From assembly GCA_030535355.1 (NCBI GenBank), contig JAUNIO010000039.1, forward strand, positions 1 through 32,022: 32,022 bases of DNA, in the 5' to 3' direction. Numbering within the stretch: the first letter of the stretch is position 1; every line of letters begins with the position of its first letter. Position numbers and translations under genes: made by a program. The stretch is from a bacterium. GTDB lineage: Bacteria; Vulcanimicrobiota; Xenobia; Xenobiales; Xenobiaceae. Below, one piece after another: positions 18,129 through 25,554 of the stretch. Below the pieces are notes generated by a model. It worked only from the letters and a program-made list of their open reading frames with translations. It was not told the origin of the DNA and did not search any database.

Positions 18129-18717
18129 TTCGCTTCTTCTCCGTCTAATATGGATTATTGGCCAATGTCATTTGCATATAAACAAGTAGATATGTCTCTG
18201 CTAAGTTTTGGCTTCTTCTATTGTAACAAATTGTTTTTTTTTTTTTTGCCAAAGTGTAAATTAAGTGCCATAAAAAGTTAAAATTTGCCAAGGAGTATAA
18301 TAATCAGCAATTAAGTATTATGTAGGACAGATTCTGTCATGGTAATGTTCAAATCTACTTTTGCCGCGTTTTGCGACCCGTTAATGTTTGCATCGTTTTC
18401 CATGTCCTGGCGCTGCGGCAGTTCTGCAAGCGTAGCATCTGAGCGTAGCGAAGCAGCGTAGCGAGCAGAAGCTGACGCAAAAAGCCAGGCGCTTGAGGCC
18501 TAAAGGCCAGCAGTTCCGCAAAAGGCACCTCTAAGCTATGCGAAGTTCGCGCCGGCGCGGAAGCATTAAGCTAGGTGTTTTCCATCGCTGTAGATAATAT
18601 TATGACGCATAGCCCAGGTGGCTCATGACGGCGCGGCCGAGCGCCTCTAGATGGCTGCTGTGAAAATTGCTATAAAAATGAAAGTGCGCTTTGAAAAGGC
18701 GCTTGAGGAGATAGGAT
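18129..18717. other. Long divergent intergenic region with T14 run and 13-bp repeats
   Basis: The part next to the dynamin operon is AT-rich with a run of 14 T at 18234-18247. A GC-rich block of about 180 bp follows (18365-18570) with three AGCGTAGC copies at exact 13-bp spacing. No convincing coding frame is seen. The region must hold the promoters of the dynamin operon and of the DUF362 gene. An SD GAGGAG at 18705-18710 belongs to the latter. Confidence 0.5.
18429..18467. repeat. Three 13-bp direct repeats with AGCGTAGC core
   Basis: AGCGTAGC occurs at 18429, 18442 and 18455, exactly 13 bp apart, with variable five-base spacers. Confidence 0.6.
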
Positions 18718-19821
18718 TTGCAAAAAAACGAAATCTGGAAAATATATGGCACCGATTATAAGGAGATGACCTTCCGCCTCTTAGAGGCTGCGCAGCTGGC
18801 GGATCACCTTCCGCCGCAGGCGTGGACCATCGGCATTAAACCCAACTTGGTCTCTCCTTCAGAAGCTTCTTGGGGGGCTACGACGCACCCGCAGATTGTG
18901 GAAGGCATTGTGGAATACTTGCGCGCGCATGGCAGTTATCGCCCAGTTATTTTAGAGGGATCTTGGGTGGGCGATCGCACCGAGAATGCTTTTGCAGTGT
19001 GTGGCTACAAGGAATTGGCGGAGCGTTTGGGTCTGGAACTCTGGGATATGCAGAAGGATACCTATCATACTCGGGATTGCGCGGGCATGAATTTGGCTGT
19101 CTGCGATAAGGTTTCTCAGCTCGATTTTTTAATAAATGTGCCAGTGCTTAAGGGCCATTGCCAGACCAAGGTTACCTGTGCGCTGAAGAATCTGAAAGGA
19201 CTGATTCCCAACAAAGAAAAACGCCGTTTTCATGCGCTGGGACTGCACGATCCCATCGCGCACCTGGCAGCGGGCATCCGTCAGGACTTTATAGTAGTCG
19301 ATCACATCTGCGGCGATTTGGATTTTGAAGATGGCGGTCATCCCGTGGTGCGCAACTGTATTATGGCCGCTTTGGACCCGGTACTGACGGACGCTTATGC
19401 CTGCAGTTTGCTGCACTATGAGACGGCGGAAGTTCCTTACATCATCAAAGCGGAAAAACTGGGGGTCGGCAGCGCCGATTTGAGCCGCCTGCAGCTGCGT
19501 TTCTGCGGCGCTGAAGAGCGCGAAGAACTGCCGCGCAGCGATAAGGTCGTCGAGCTCAATGACGTGGTGCAGGAGGTGGAATCCTGCAGCGCCTGTTACG
19601 GATATCTTCTGCCCGCTTTGGATATGCTGCGCGAAGAGGGACTGCTGGACAGCCTGAAAGCCAAGCTGCCGGGCAGAATCTGTATCGGGCAGGGATTTCG
19701 CGGCCAGAAGGGCAGCTTAGGCATAGGTAACTGTACGCGGAATTTCGATTTTTCGGTGCCTGGCTGCCCTCCTACCGAAATGGAAATATACCGGGCTTTG
19801 AAAGAGTATATAAACGGCTAG
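18718..19821 (+). CDS. DUF362 domain protein with C-terminal cysteine motifs
   Basis: The 367-residue DUF362 family protein shows the family pattern KPNLVS near residue 41-46, THPQIVEGIVEYL, VILEGS, the core segment VPVLKGHCQTKVTCALKNLKGL (about 141-162) and ALDPVLTDAYA. The C-terminal 80 residues carry C290xxC293, C322, C339 and C350 (NCTRNF...PGCPP), which could bind an Fe-S cluster or metal. The role of DUF362 proteins is not established; many occur beside ferredoxin domains. The TTG start has GAGGAG 7 nt upstream. It is a single gene, with a hairpin (19843-19880) 21 nt after its stop. Confidence 0.85.
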   Translation: MQKNEIWKIYGTDYKEMTFRLLEAAQLADHLPPQAWTIGIKPNLVSPSEASWGATTHPQIVEGIVEYLRAHGSYRPVILEGSWVGDRTENAFAVCGYKELAERLGLELWDMQKDTYHTRDCAGMNLAVCDKVSQLDFLINVPVLKGHCQTKVTCALKNLKGLIPNKEKRRFHALGLHDPIAHLAAGIRQDFIVVDHICGDLDFEDGGHPVVRNCIMAALDPVLTDAYACSLLHYETAEVPYIIKAEKLGVGSADLSRLQLRFCGAEEREELPRSDKVVELNDVVQEVESCSACYGYLLPALDMLREEGLLDSLKAKLPGRICIGQGFRGQKGSLGIGNCTRNFDFSVPGCPPTEMEIYRALKEYING

Positions 19822-19842
19822 ATTAGAGCCTGATAAGAACTG

Positions 19843-19880
19843 GAAGCGACGCTCCCTGCAGAGGCAGGGCGCTTCGCTTC
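19843..19880 (+). terminator. Hairpin downstream of the DUF362 gene, possible terminator
   Basis: A 17-nt arm (19843-19859) pairs with 19864-19880 with a few mismatches around an AGAG loop. There is no T-run after it, so it could be a transcript-end stabiliser rather than a true intrinsic terminator. Confidence 0.4.
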
Positions 19881-20046
19881 GAAAATGCCGGATAGTATGC
19901 TCGCTTAGGGCATAAGAAAAGCCTCCCAACAGAGGAACGGCGGAGATGAGAAGCGCGTCTTGCGGCTATGAGCTGAGGCTGAAAGCCAGACGCTGCTTCG
20001 CTTGCTGCCGGTTGTGGAGGCTAGGCTGACAGTATGAGTAATAAGC

Positions 20047-21612
20047 TTAGTGCTGTACGGTGCTGACGCGGCTGTCGGGGGTGTCCGTCCAGGGAGAACC
20101 GGCCTTAAAGGCGTCCATGAACAGCTCTTGGCTGGAGCAGATGGTCTTCTTAATGGATGCGTCGGCGAAGCGGCTCTTGCGCATCATGGAAATGGTCGTG
20201 CCCACGGTGTACTCGCGGTCAGGATCGAACTTGCTGCCATCGGCCATGGTCACGTCGGTGATGCGGTGACCGCTGGGCAGCGAAGGATCGTAGGTGTAGG
20301 TGAAACCAGCAGGAGTCGCCGGGCCGCGGCCGCCATCCTGGACGCGCTCTTCCATCTCTTCCAGCAGAGCGCTGCCCTTAACCCGCATGACGCAGGTGTC
20401 TTCTTCGGTGTGGGGGAAGGCGGAGAACAGCTGCGAGTAAGTCACTTCGCCGGCGGGGACGTGGCCGCGCAGGTTGCGGGCGCTGACCAGCGCAATCTCG
20501 GCGCCTTCTTCTTTGGTGCGGGCAAAGACCGAATCCGCGTGTATCTGATTTAACATACTGGCCCCGGTGTGGGAGAAGTGAATGTCCTCTTCGGCGACCC
20601 CCATGACCTGATTGCCGATAGAGGCCACGGAGTCGATAGAGCGGGCTACGATGTCAGCTACTTCAGGGTCAGGTTCGACTGAGCTGTCTACGGGGATGAG
20701 GCGGGCATCGGCGCTGACGATCTTGCGGGAACCCATGTCGAAGTCGAGGTCGACTTCACCGACGAACTGTCCCTTAGTTCCGGCCTGCACGATTAAAGTG
20801 CTGCCTTCGTAATGGCCTTCGGGAAGCTCGGTGTGGCTGTGGCCGCCCACGATGACGTCTAACTCAGGGTAAGCCTGGGCGATTTTTTTGTCATCTTCGA
20901 AGCCCACGTGAGAGACTACCATGAGGAGATCGCAGCCGGCTTCTTTTAGTTTGGGCAGGTACTCGCCCACGGTCGCGACGGGATCTTTAAACTCCAAGCC
21001 TTCGAGCTTTTCGGAAGAAACATAGCGGTGCATGTTCTGCACGTCGACGCCGATCATACCTACTTTAACGCCGTTGATCTCTCTAATCATGACAGGCTGG
21101 CCCAAAGTAGAACCGTCGGCGGTGTTGACAATATTGGCATTGAGCACGGGAGCGTTAGTGTCGGTCAGCATTTGCTGCAGGGCTTCCTGGCCCCAGGCAA
21201 AATCGTGGTTGCCGGGCTCAACTGCATCAAAACCGATGCTGCTCATAGCTTCGGCCACAACGCCGCCTTTGGTCAGATAGGCGACCATGCTGCCTTCGGC
21301 CAAGTCCCCAGCATTAAGGGTCAGCGTGGCATCGGGCATCTCGGCTTTTTCCTGTCTGAAGACCGTGGCGGCTTTAGCTAAACCGCCGTTGCCCTTGCTG
21401 TCGGCTTCAACGGCGCCGTGAATGTCGTTGATGTGGAGAATACGCAAAGAACGCACATCGCTTTGAGGCTGGGCTTCGCCGCTGCCTAAGGAAATCTGAT
21501 CGCCGGGTACGCTGACTTCTTCCTGCACTTCTTTGGCCTGAGGGGCGGCTGCAGGGCGGATTGCCATATTGCTACTGCTGATGGTCGCTGCTGAAAACTG
21601 CTGAATCTCCAT
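20047..21612 (-). CDS. 5'-nucleotidase / UshA-like metallophosphoesterase without signal peptide
   Basis: The 521-residue protein hydrolyses nucleoside 5'-phosphates or related esters. Metallophosphatase motifs: HINDIHG (D63, H65), AGDLAEGS (D103), GNHD (134-137), SH at 234-235 and GGHSH (256-260). The C-terminal 5_nucleotid_C domain runs from about 340 to 515 (LVSARNLRG, SAFPHTEEDTCVMRVKGSALLEEME). Most homologues are exported, but here the N-terminus is a disordered 52-residue Ala/Pro/Ser-rich leader with no hydrophobic core. It ends in a GDQISLGSGE segment, so export would need another route. The ATG at 21612 has AAGG 8 nt upstream. It is flanked by long intergenic regions, so probably monocistronic. 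Confidence 0.92.
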   Translation of the reverse strand: MEIQQFSAATISSSNMAIRPAAAPQAKEVQEEVSVPGDQISLGSGEAQPQSDVRSLRILHINDIHGAVEADSKGNGGLAKAATVFRQEKAEMPDATLTLNAGDLAEGSMVAYLTKGGVVAEAMSSIGFDAVEPGNHDFAWGQEALQQMLTDTNAPVLNANIVNTADGSTLGQPVMIREINGVKVGMIGVDVQNMHRYVSSEKLEGLEFKDPVATVGEYLPKLKEAGCDLLMVVSHVGFEDDKKIAQAYPELDVIVGGHSHTELPEGHYEGSTLIVQAGTKGQFVGEVDLDFDMGSRKIVSADARLIPVDSSVEPDPEVADIVARSIDSVASIGNQVMGVAEEDIHFSHTGASMLNQIHADSVFARTKEEGAEIALVSARNLRGHVPAGEVTYSQLFSAFPHTEEDTCVMRVKGSALLEEMEERVQDGGRGPATPAGFTYTYDPSLPSGHRITDVTMADGSKFDPDREYTVGTTISMMRKSRFADASIKKTICSSQELFMDAFKAGSPWTDTPDSRVSTVQH

Positions 21613-21927
21613 GTCTTTGCCTTTCGCTGGATATAAATATCAATTTTGTTTAATATTCTAACATTAATTTTTAGCTGATATATTATAAAAACGTTACAAA
21701 ATAGACTAAGGTTATTAACTAAGCTGTCTGGCGCAGGACTGTCGCTGCGCGCACTGCGCTTGCTTTGCAAGGTTCGAATTCGTACGCAGCGGGAATTGTA
21801 TTCCGTGATTCTATCAATGCTGGGACGGTATTTGCTGCGCTTTATTATATTAAGTCCATTTTTGCCAGCGACAATCAGAATGACATAATCTGTTAATCTG
21901 TGCGTATATAATTATCCAGACAATGCA

Positions 21928-21969
21928 GCAGGAGGGCCCCCAGTTTTTCCGGACTGGAGGCCCTCCTGC
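21928..21969 (-). terminator. Large GC-rich hairpin after the LIM/DA1-like gene
   Basis: Arms 21928-21944 and 21953-21969 pair at 16 of 17 positions around an 8-nt loop. It lies 113 nt past the stop of the reverse-strand LIM gene. A T-run is lacking, so it may work as a stabiliser or with Rho. Confidence 0.5.
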
Positions 21970-21981
21970 ACAGGCGTGGAC

Positions 21982-22077
21982 TTAGTTGAGCATATTGGGA
22001 TCGTTGGAAGGGGAGATAGCGGGCCGTCCTTCCAGGTTTAAGATATTTCGCACAACAACATATCTGCGGTGAGGCAA
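21982..22077 (-). CDS. Possible 31-codon small ORF
   Basis: A frame from TTG at 22077 to TAA at 21984-21982 encodes a basic-then-polar peptide ending EGRPAISPSNDPNMLN. It starts just beyond the stop of the LIM gene and its stop lies 12 nt before the large hairpin, the position expected for a real last gene of a transcript. No SD is visible before the TTG; an internal GTG would give 23 residues. It may be chance or the relic of a C-terminus. Confidence 0.2.
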   Translation of the reverse strand: MPHRRYVVVRNILNLEGRPAISPSNDPNMLN

Positions 22078-22082
22078 AACGG

Positions 22083-23222
22083 CTAACGGTCTTTGCCTAG
22101 GGCATAATTTAAAACGCCGTCTACGCCTACTTTTCTTTCCAAATCGATGTAATCTTGCAGACCTTTGCTGTAATCATCGTATATATTGCCCAATGATTGT
22201 TTGATTTGATCCTCGCGGCCCAGGCCCTTATTGACCTTGTAAGCGACCCATTCACAAAAGCCTTCTCTTTGGCGGCCAGTAAACTTAGTTGTGTCGCAGT
22301 TAGCATTTTGCCAAACATGTCCTAATTCGTGGCATATAACGGAAACTGCAAATTTTGGATGCAGACCTCCCAGAATGTAGACATCAAAGTCAATACAGAA
22401 TTTGCCGTTGGCTACAGCGACAACGGTATTGTTGCGGCGCAGATATTGACTCTCCGTAACTCCTTTAACGTCTTTGTAAGGAGATATCAAATTGATAGTA
22501 TTCTGATCGACAATAAAGGGTTCAATTTTTAGACCGGAAAAGCTGATTTTGGGACTGACATGGCGCGCGATGAGTCTCTGAGATTCAGCGACATACGGAC
22601 GCAGTTGATCCACGGAAACTATTGAAGCTAACGTATTTATGTCAACCTGGCTGCCCGCGGCATTACTGGTATTAGCATTACCGGAACCGGCAGTTTGTCC
22701 GGCGGTTTGTCCAGCTGCCTGCTGGGTGGCTGTCGGAAGGGAAGTCCTGCCTGAATGAATACCGCAAAGTTTGCGTCCATCGGTAAGCTGTACGCCTTTT
22801 TTAAAGGGCGAACCACACACGCTGCAGCGTGGAAAATTAGATTTTAAGCAGCTTTCACAGGCGACGATTCCATCTGCAAACTTAGCATATGAGCCCATTA
22901 TTTTCCTGCCGCAGCAAGTGCAGATAGGCGCGCTGGCCACAGCGCTGGCCACAGCGCAGGGTTCACAGACAAGGCTGCCGTTTTTTAATTCGAAAAATCT
23001 GCCAGTAAGCGTTTTGCCGCATTTGGAACATTTAGGCTGGTGATTCTGGTGATAATACTTATTGCCCAGCTGAAGGTAATTACCTTGAATCGGCTGTTTG
23101 CATACTGCGCAGACGATGCGATTTTGAGCGCCCGCATCGCAGGTCATTCCCAAAAATATCCCTGCAAAGCACAGAGCGACTATTAAGCATAATTCTGTTC
23201 TTGTTTTCATTGATTTTATCAT
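22083..23222 (-). CDS. Secreted LIM-like zinc-finger / DA1-like metallopeptidase
   Basis: The 379-residue protein has an N-terminal signal-type segment (KTRTELCLIVALCFAGIFLG, residues 6-25). Three cysteine-rich modules like LIM zinc fingers follow: C38xxC41...C65xxC68...C86xxC89, C101/C103xC104...C122xxC125, and C133xxC136...C153/H156. After a Gln/Ala/Gly linker (160-190) comes a peptidase domain with H298-E-L-G-H302 and a downstream E320/E324 in EGFCEWVAY. LIM plus this HExxH domain is the layout of plant DA1 and its bacterial homologues. In DA1 the peptidase is ubiquitin-activated; in bacteria the substrate is unknown. Export is predicted from the signal segment. No SD is seen, and an ATG at 23210 is an alternative start. 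Confidence 0.82.
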   Translation of the reverse strand: MIKSMKTRTELCLIVALCFAGIFLGMTCDAGAQNRIVCAVCKQPIQGNYLQLGNKYYHQNHQPKCSKCGKTLTGRFFELKNGSLVCEPCAVASAVASAPICTCCGRKIMGSYAKFADGIVACESCLKSNFPRCSVCGSPFKKGVQLTDGRKLCGIHSGRTSLPTATQQAAGQTAGQTAGSGNANTSNAAGSQVDINTLASIVSVDQLRPYVAESQRLIARHVSPKISFSGLKIEPFIVDQNTINLISPYKDVKGVTESQYLRRNNTVVAVANGKFCIDFDVYILGGLHPKFAVSVICHELGHVWQNANCDTTKFTGRQREGFCEWVAYKVNKGLGREDQIKQSLGNIYDDYSKGLQDYIDLERKVGVDGVLNYALGKDR

Positions 23223-23356
23223 GAAGTCTAATGCTCTTTTCTGTCTGCTTACAGCACTGTCCGCCTACAGCAGGATTTTGTGCTAAGCCTTTCTTTTTCA
23301 CTTCCGGTTTACCTGCCCATTAAAAGAGCTAGTCGATTTACTTCTCTCTAGATAGT

Positions 23357-23390
23357 CCAATGTCGTTAACTTAAGGTTCAACGACATTGG
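23357..23390. other. Perfect 11-bp inverted repeat
   Basis: CCAATGTCGTT (23357-23367) and its exact complement (23380-23390) flank an inner AAC...GTT stem with a TTAAG loop. It lies upstream of the LIM/DA1-like gene and could be an operator or an RNA hairpin. Confidence 0.55.
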
Positions 23391-23487
23391 AAATGTTGAC
23401 TAATATACAATTATCGTCATGTTCATGCTTGTATGTAAGCTAGAGCATAACACAAGCTAAACCTCGATTCCCCGACAGTCTTGGGCA

Positions 23488-23538
23488 CTCCCTCTGTCGC
23501 AGCCGCGACATCTCCCCCTCCCATCCTTTAGGGGGAGT
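23488..23538. repeat. Double-hairpin intergenic repeat-like element
   Basis: TGTCGC/GCGACA (6 bp) is followed by CTCCCCCT/AGGGGGAG (8 bp). The CCCTCTGTCGC stretch recurs exactly at 28731-28741 in the tRNA spacer. From memory, such C-rich CTCTGTCGC elements are scattered in many gut Firmicutes genomes. Confidence 0.5.
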
Positions 23539-23660
23539 CAGATAGTTTCGCAAGTTAGCTAATTACTAACTTAACGGGACTGCTAGAAAGTCAAGTGTTT
23601 TTTCATGAAAATCAAGTTTTTTCATGCTTATACCCCATAATGAAAGAGTAGCAGCGCAAT

Positions 23661-23706
23661 AAAAAACGGCCACGCCGGAACGAGTTCCGAGCCTGGCCGC
23701 TTTTTA
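23661..23706 (-). terminator. Intrinsic terminator of the cDPG synthetase gene
   Basis: On the reverse strand a long GC-rich stem (CGGCCA/TGGCCG outer part, CGGAAC/GTTCCG inner part) is followed by six T. The other side also has five T (23701-23705), so it may stop transcription in both directions. Confidence 0.85.
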
Positions 23707-23731
23707 TCTTAAGGGTTGATTCAGACCGCCA

Positions 23732-25090
23732 TTATTTGTTGTTCTTGCGGTTTTCCATAGCCTTTTTAATGATGGGCTGGAGCAGGTCTTCCAGGTGAGC
23801 GCCTTCTTTTTCCTTCAGATCGTAGCGAATGCGGGTGTTAGGCTGCTTGATCTCGATGAAGGCCGCCAAATCGATAGGGGTGCCGACTACGACGGTGTCC
23901 ACATCGGCATTGGCGATGGTTTCCTGCAGCTCGTGGCACTGCTTGGCAGAGTAGCCCATGGCGGGGAGGATGGGGCCAAGGTGTTTCCACTTGGCGAAGG
24001 TGTCCTTTAGGGAACCAACCGCGAAGGGGCGAGGATCGACGATCTCGGCAGCGCCATACTTCTCGGCGGCTTTCATACCGGCACCGTAGGGCATCTCGCC
24101 GTGGGTGAGGGTGGGGCCGTCTTCGATGACCAGAACGCGTTTGCCCTTAATGATCTCGGGCTTGTCGGCGGTCATGGGGGACTCGGCGTAAATCAGTTTG
24201 GCCTTGGGATTGATGGCCTGGCAGTTCTCAGCTACGGCTTTAACGTTGGCGGGGTCGGCGGTATCGATCTTGTTGATGATGATCGCGTCGGCGCAGCGCA
24301 CGTTTACTTCACCGGGATAGTAGAGGCTCTCGTGGCCGGGGCGGTGAGGATCGGCCAAGGTGATGTACAGGTCGGCCTTGTAGAAGGAGAAGTCGTTGTT
24401 GCCGCCGTCCCAGAGCAGAACGTCGATGCCGGGTTCGGCTTCCACAGCGTGCATGATGGCTTCGTAATCTACGCCGGCGAAGACCACGGTGTCATTCTCG
24501 ATATGGGGAGCGTACTCTTCGCGCTCCTCAATGGTGCACTCGTGCTTATCCAGGTCGGCCATAGTGGCGAAGCGCTGCACGGCCTGCTTGGCCAAGTCGC
24601 CGTAAGGCATGGGGTGACGCACGGCGGCTACGCGCAGGCCGGCTTTTTTGAGAATATCTACCACGCTGCGGGTGGTCTGACTCTTGCCTACACCAGTGCG
24701 CACGGCACAGATGGCCACGACGGGCAGCTTGGATTTGAGAGCGCTGTCCTTGGGACCGATGAGTCTGAAGTCGGGACCGTCAGCCAAAACCCTAGAAGCT
24801 TTGTGCATTAAGTTGTTGTGGTGCGTGTCGGAATAAGCGAACACCACCTGATCGACATTGAATTTAGCGATGAGGTCGTCGAGCTCGTCCTCAGAGTAGA
24901 TGGGAATGCCCTCGGGATAGAGGTCCTCGCCGGCTAAGCAGGCGGGATATAAACGTCCCTCAATGTCGGGAATTTGCGTAGCAGTAAAAGCAACTACTTT
25001 GTAGTTGGGGTTGTGACGGAAACAAGTGTTGAAATTGTGGAAGTCGCGACCTGCGGCTCCCATAATGATAACGCGGATTGGCTCAGCCAT
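23732..25090 (-). CDS. Cyclic 2,3-diphosphoglycerate synthetase family P-loop protein
   Basis: The 452-residue protein belongs to the family of archaeal cDPG synthetase (CpgS), which closes 2,3-diphosphoglycerate into its cyclic form with ATP in methanogens. Many bacteria carry homologues whose product is not proven. Seen: an N-terminal Rossmann-like region (IRVIIMGAAGRDFHNFN), a P-loop with GVGKS at 133-137, the DVLLWDGGNNDF segment, VRCADAIIINKIDTAD, and VLVIEDGPTLTHGEMPYGAG. The length fits the family. The ATG at 25090 (MAEPIRV) has AGAGGTGG 7 nt upstream; a longer frame from 25180 adds 30 residues without family support. It is monocistronic with a strong terminator. Confidence 0.88.
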   Translation of the reverse strand: MAEPIRVIIMGAAGRDFHNFNTCFRHNPNYKVVAFTATQIPDIEGRLYPACLAGEDLYPEGIPIYSEDELDDLIAKFNVDQVVFAYSDTHHNNLMHKASRVLADGPDFRLIGPKDSALKSKLPVVAICAVRTGVGKSQTTRSVVDILKKAGLRVAAVRHPMPYGDLAKQAVQRFATMADLDKHECTIEEREEYAPHIENDTVVFAGVDYEAIMHAVEAEPGIDVLLWDGGNNDFSFYKADLYITLADPHRPGHESLYYPGEVNVRCADAIIINKIDTADPANVKAVAENCQAINPKAKLIYAESPMTADKPEIIKGKRVLVIEDGPTLTHGEMPYGAGMKAAEKYGAAEIVDPRPFAVGSLKDTFAKWKHLGPILPAMGYSAKQCHELQETIANADVDTVVVGTPIDLAAFIEIKQPNTRIRYDLKEKEGAHLEDLLQPIIKKAMENRKNNK

Positions 25091-25554
25091 TCTTCTGCCA
25101 CCTCTAGGGAATAATATAGAAAGCTCCTGCCGGGTCATGCCGGCAAGGCTTTCGCTGTGGGGGGAATGCACAGCACGCACTCCAAATAAATGTTAATTTA
25201 TCTTTAGGTTTCTTCGGTAGCTTGTAATTAAGTCCTTTTCTGGGCCATGTCATTTCAAGGATCTTGGAAATTTTGCCTCATATTTTGAGCTGGGCGACCA
25301 CTCCGGCGCGGAACCCGGCGCGGGCGCTAAGCTGTCCGCGAAACACTAACCCAACGGCATAAACGGCATTGGTTTATGTTTAAGATGAGCTAATCGCATG
25401 TTAAACGTTTGTAACGACGGCAGTGCGCCGTCTGTTTTTACAATTTTTTCTTAAATCATGGACGATTTTTCTTAAGAAAAGCTTTATTTCGTAAGCAAAA
25501 TAATGTATAAATAGATTAAAATTTATTAGGTTTATCTTTGGGTATGGAGGGGTT
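25091..25554. promoter_or_regulatory. Divergent intergenic region upstream of the repeat protein
   Basis: It separates the reverse cDPG synthetase gene from the forward repeat-protein gene. The right side has two TTTTTCTTAA copies 21 bp apart (25445 and 25466). The second is part of a 14-bp perfect palindrome TTTTCTTAAGAAAA (25467-25480). A TATAAA at 25506-25511 is a possible -10. SD GGAGGGG at 25546-25552 precedes the ATG. No coding frame is seen. Confidence 0.5.

Larger units (their letters stand above)
21613..22081. other. Intergenic region with large hairpin
   Basis: Between the nucleotidase and LIM genes, both reverse strand. The right part holds a possible 31-codon frame (21982-22077) and a 17-bp hairpin (21928-21969). 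The rest is unassigned AT-rich upstream sequence of the nucleotidase gene. Confidence 0.4.
23223..23731. other. Long intergenic region with hairpins and repeat-like element
   Basis: There is no convincing coding frame. From left it holds the LIM gene upstream region, an 11-bp inverted repeat (23357-23390), a two-hairpin C-rich element (23488-23537), and the cDPG synthetase terminator (23661-23706). Confidence 0.5.

Noticed and set aside
20050-20553. 167-codon forward frame opposite the nucleotidase
   Set aside because: Antisense to conserved nucleotidase C-terminal domain; no family pattern.
24101-24811. 236-codon forward frame inside the cDPG synthetase gene
   Set aside because: Antisense shadow of a well-conserved gene; low-complexity Gly/Val composition and no SD.
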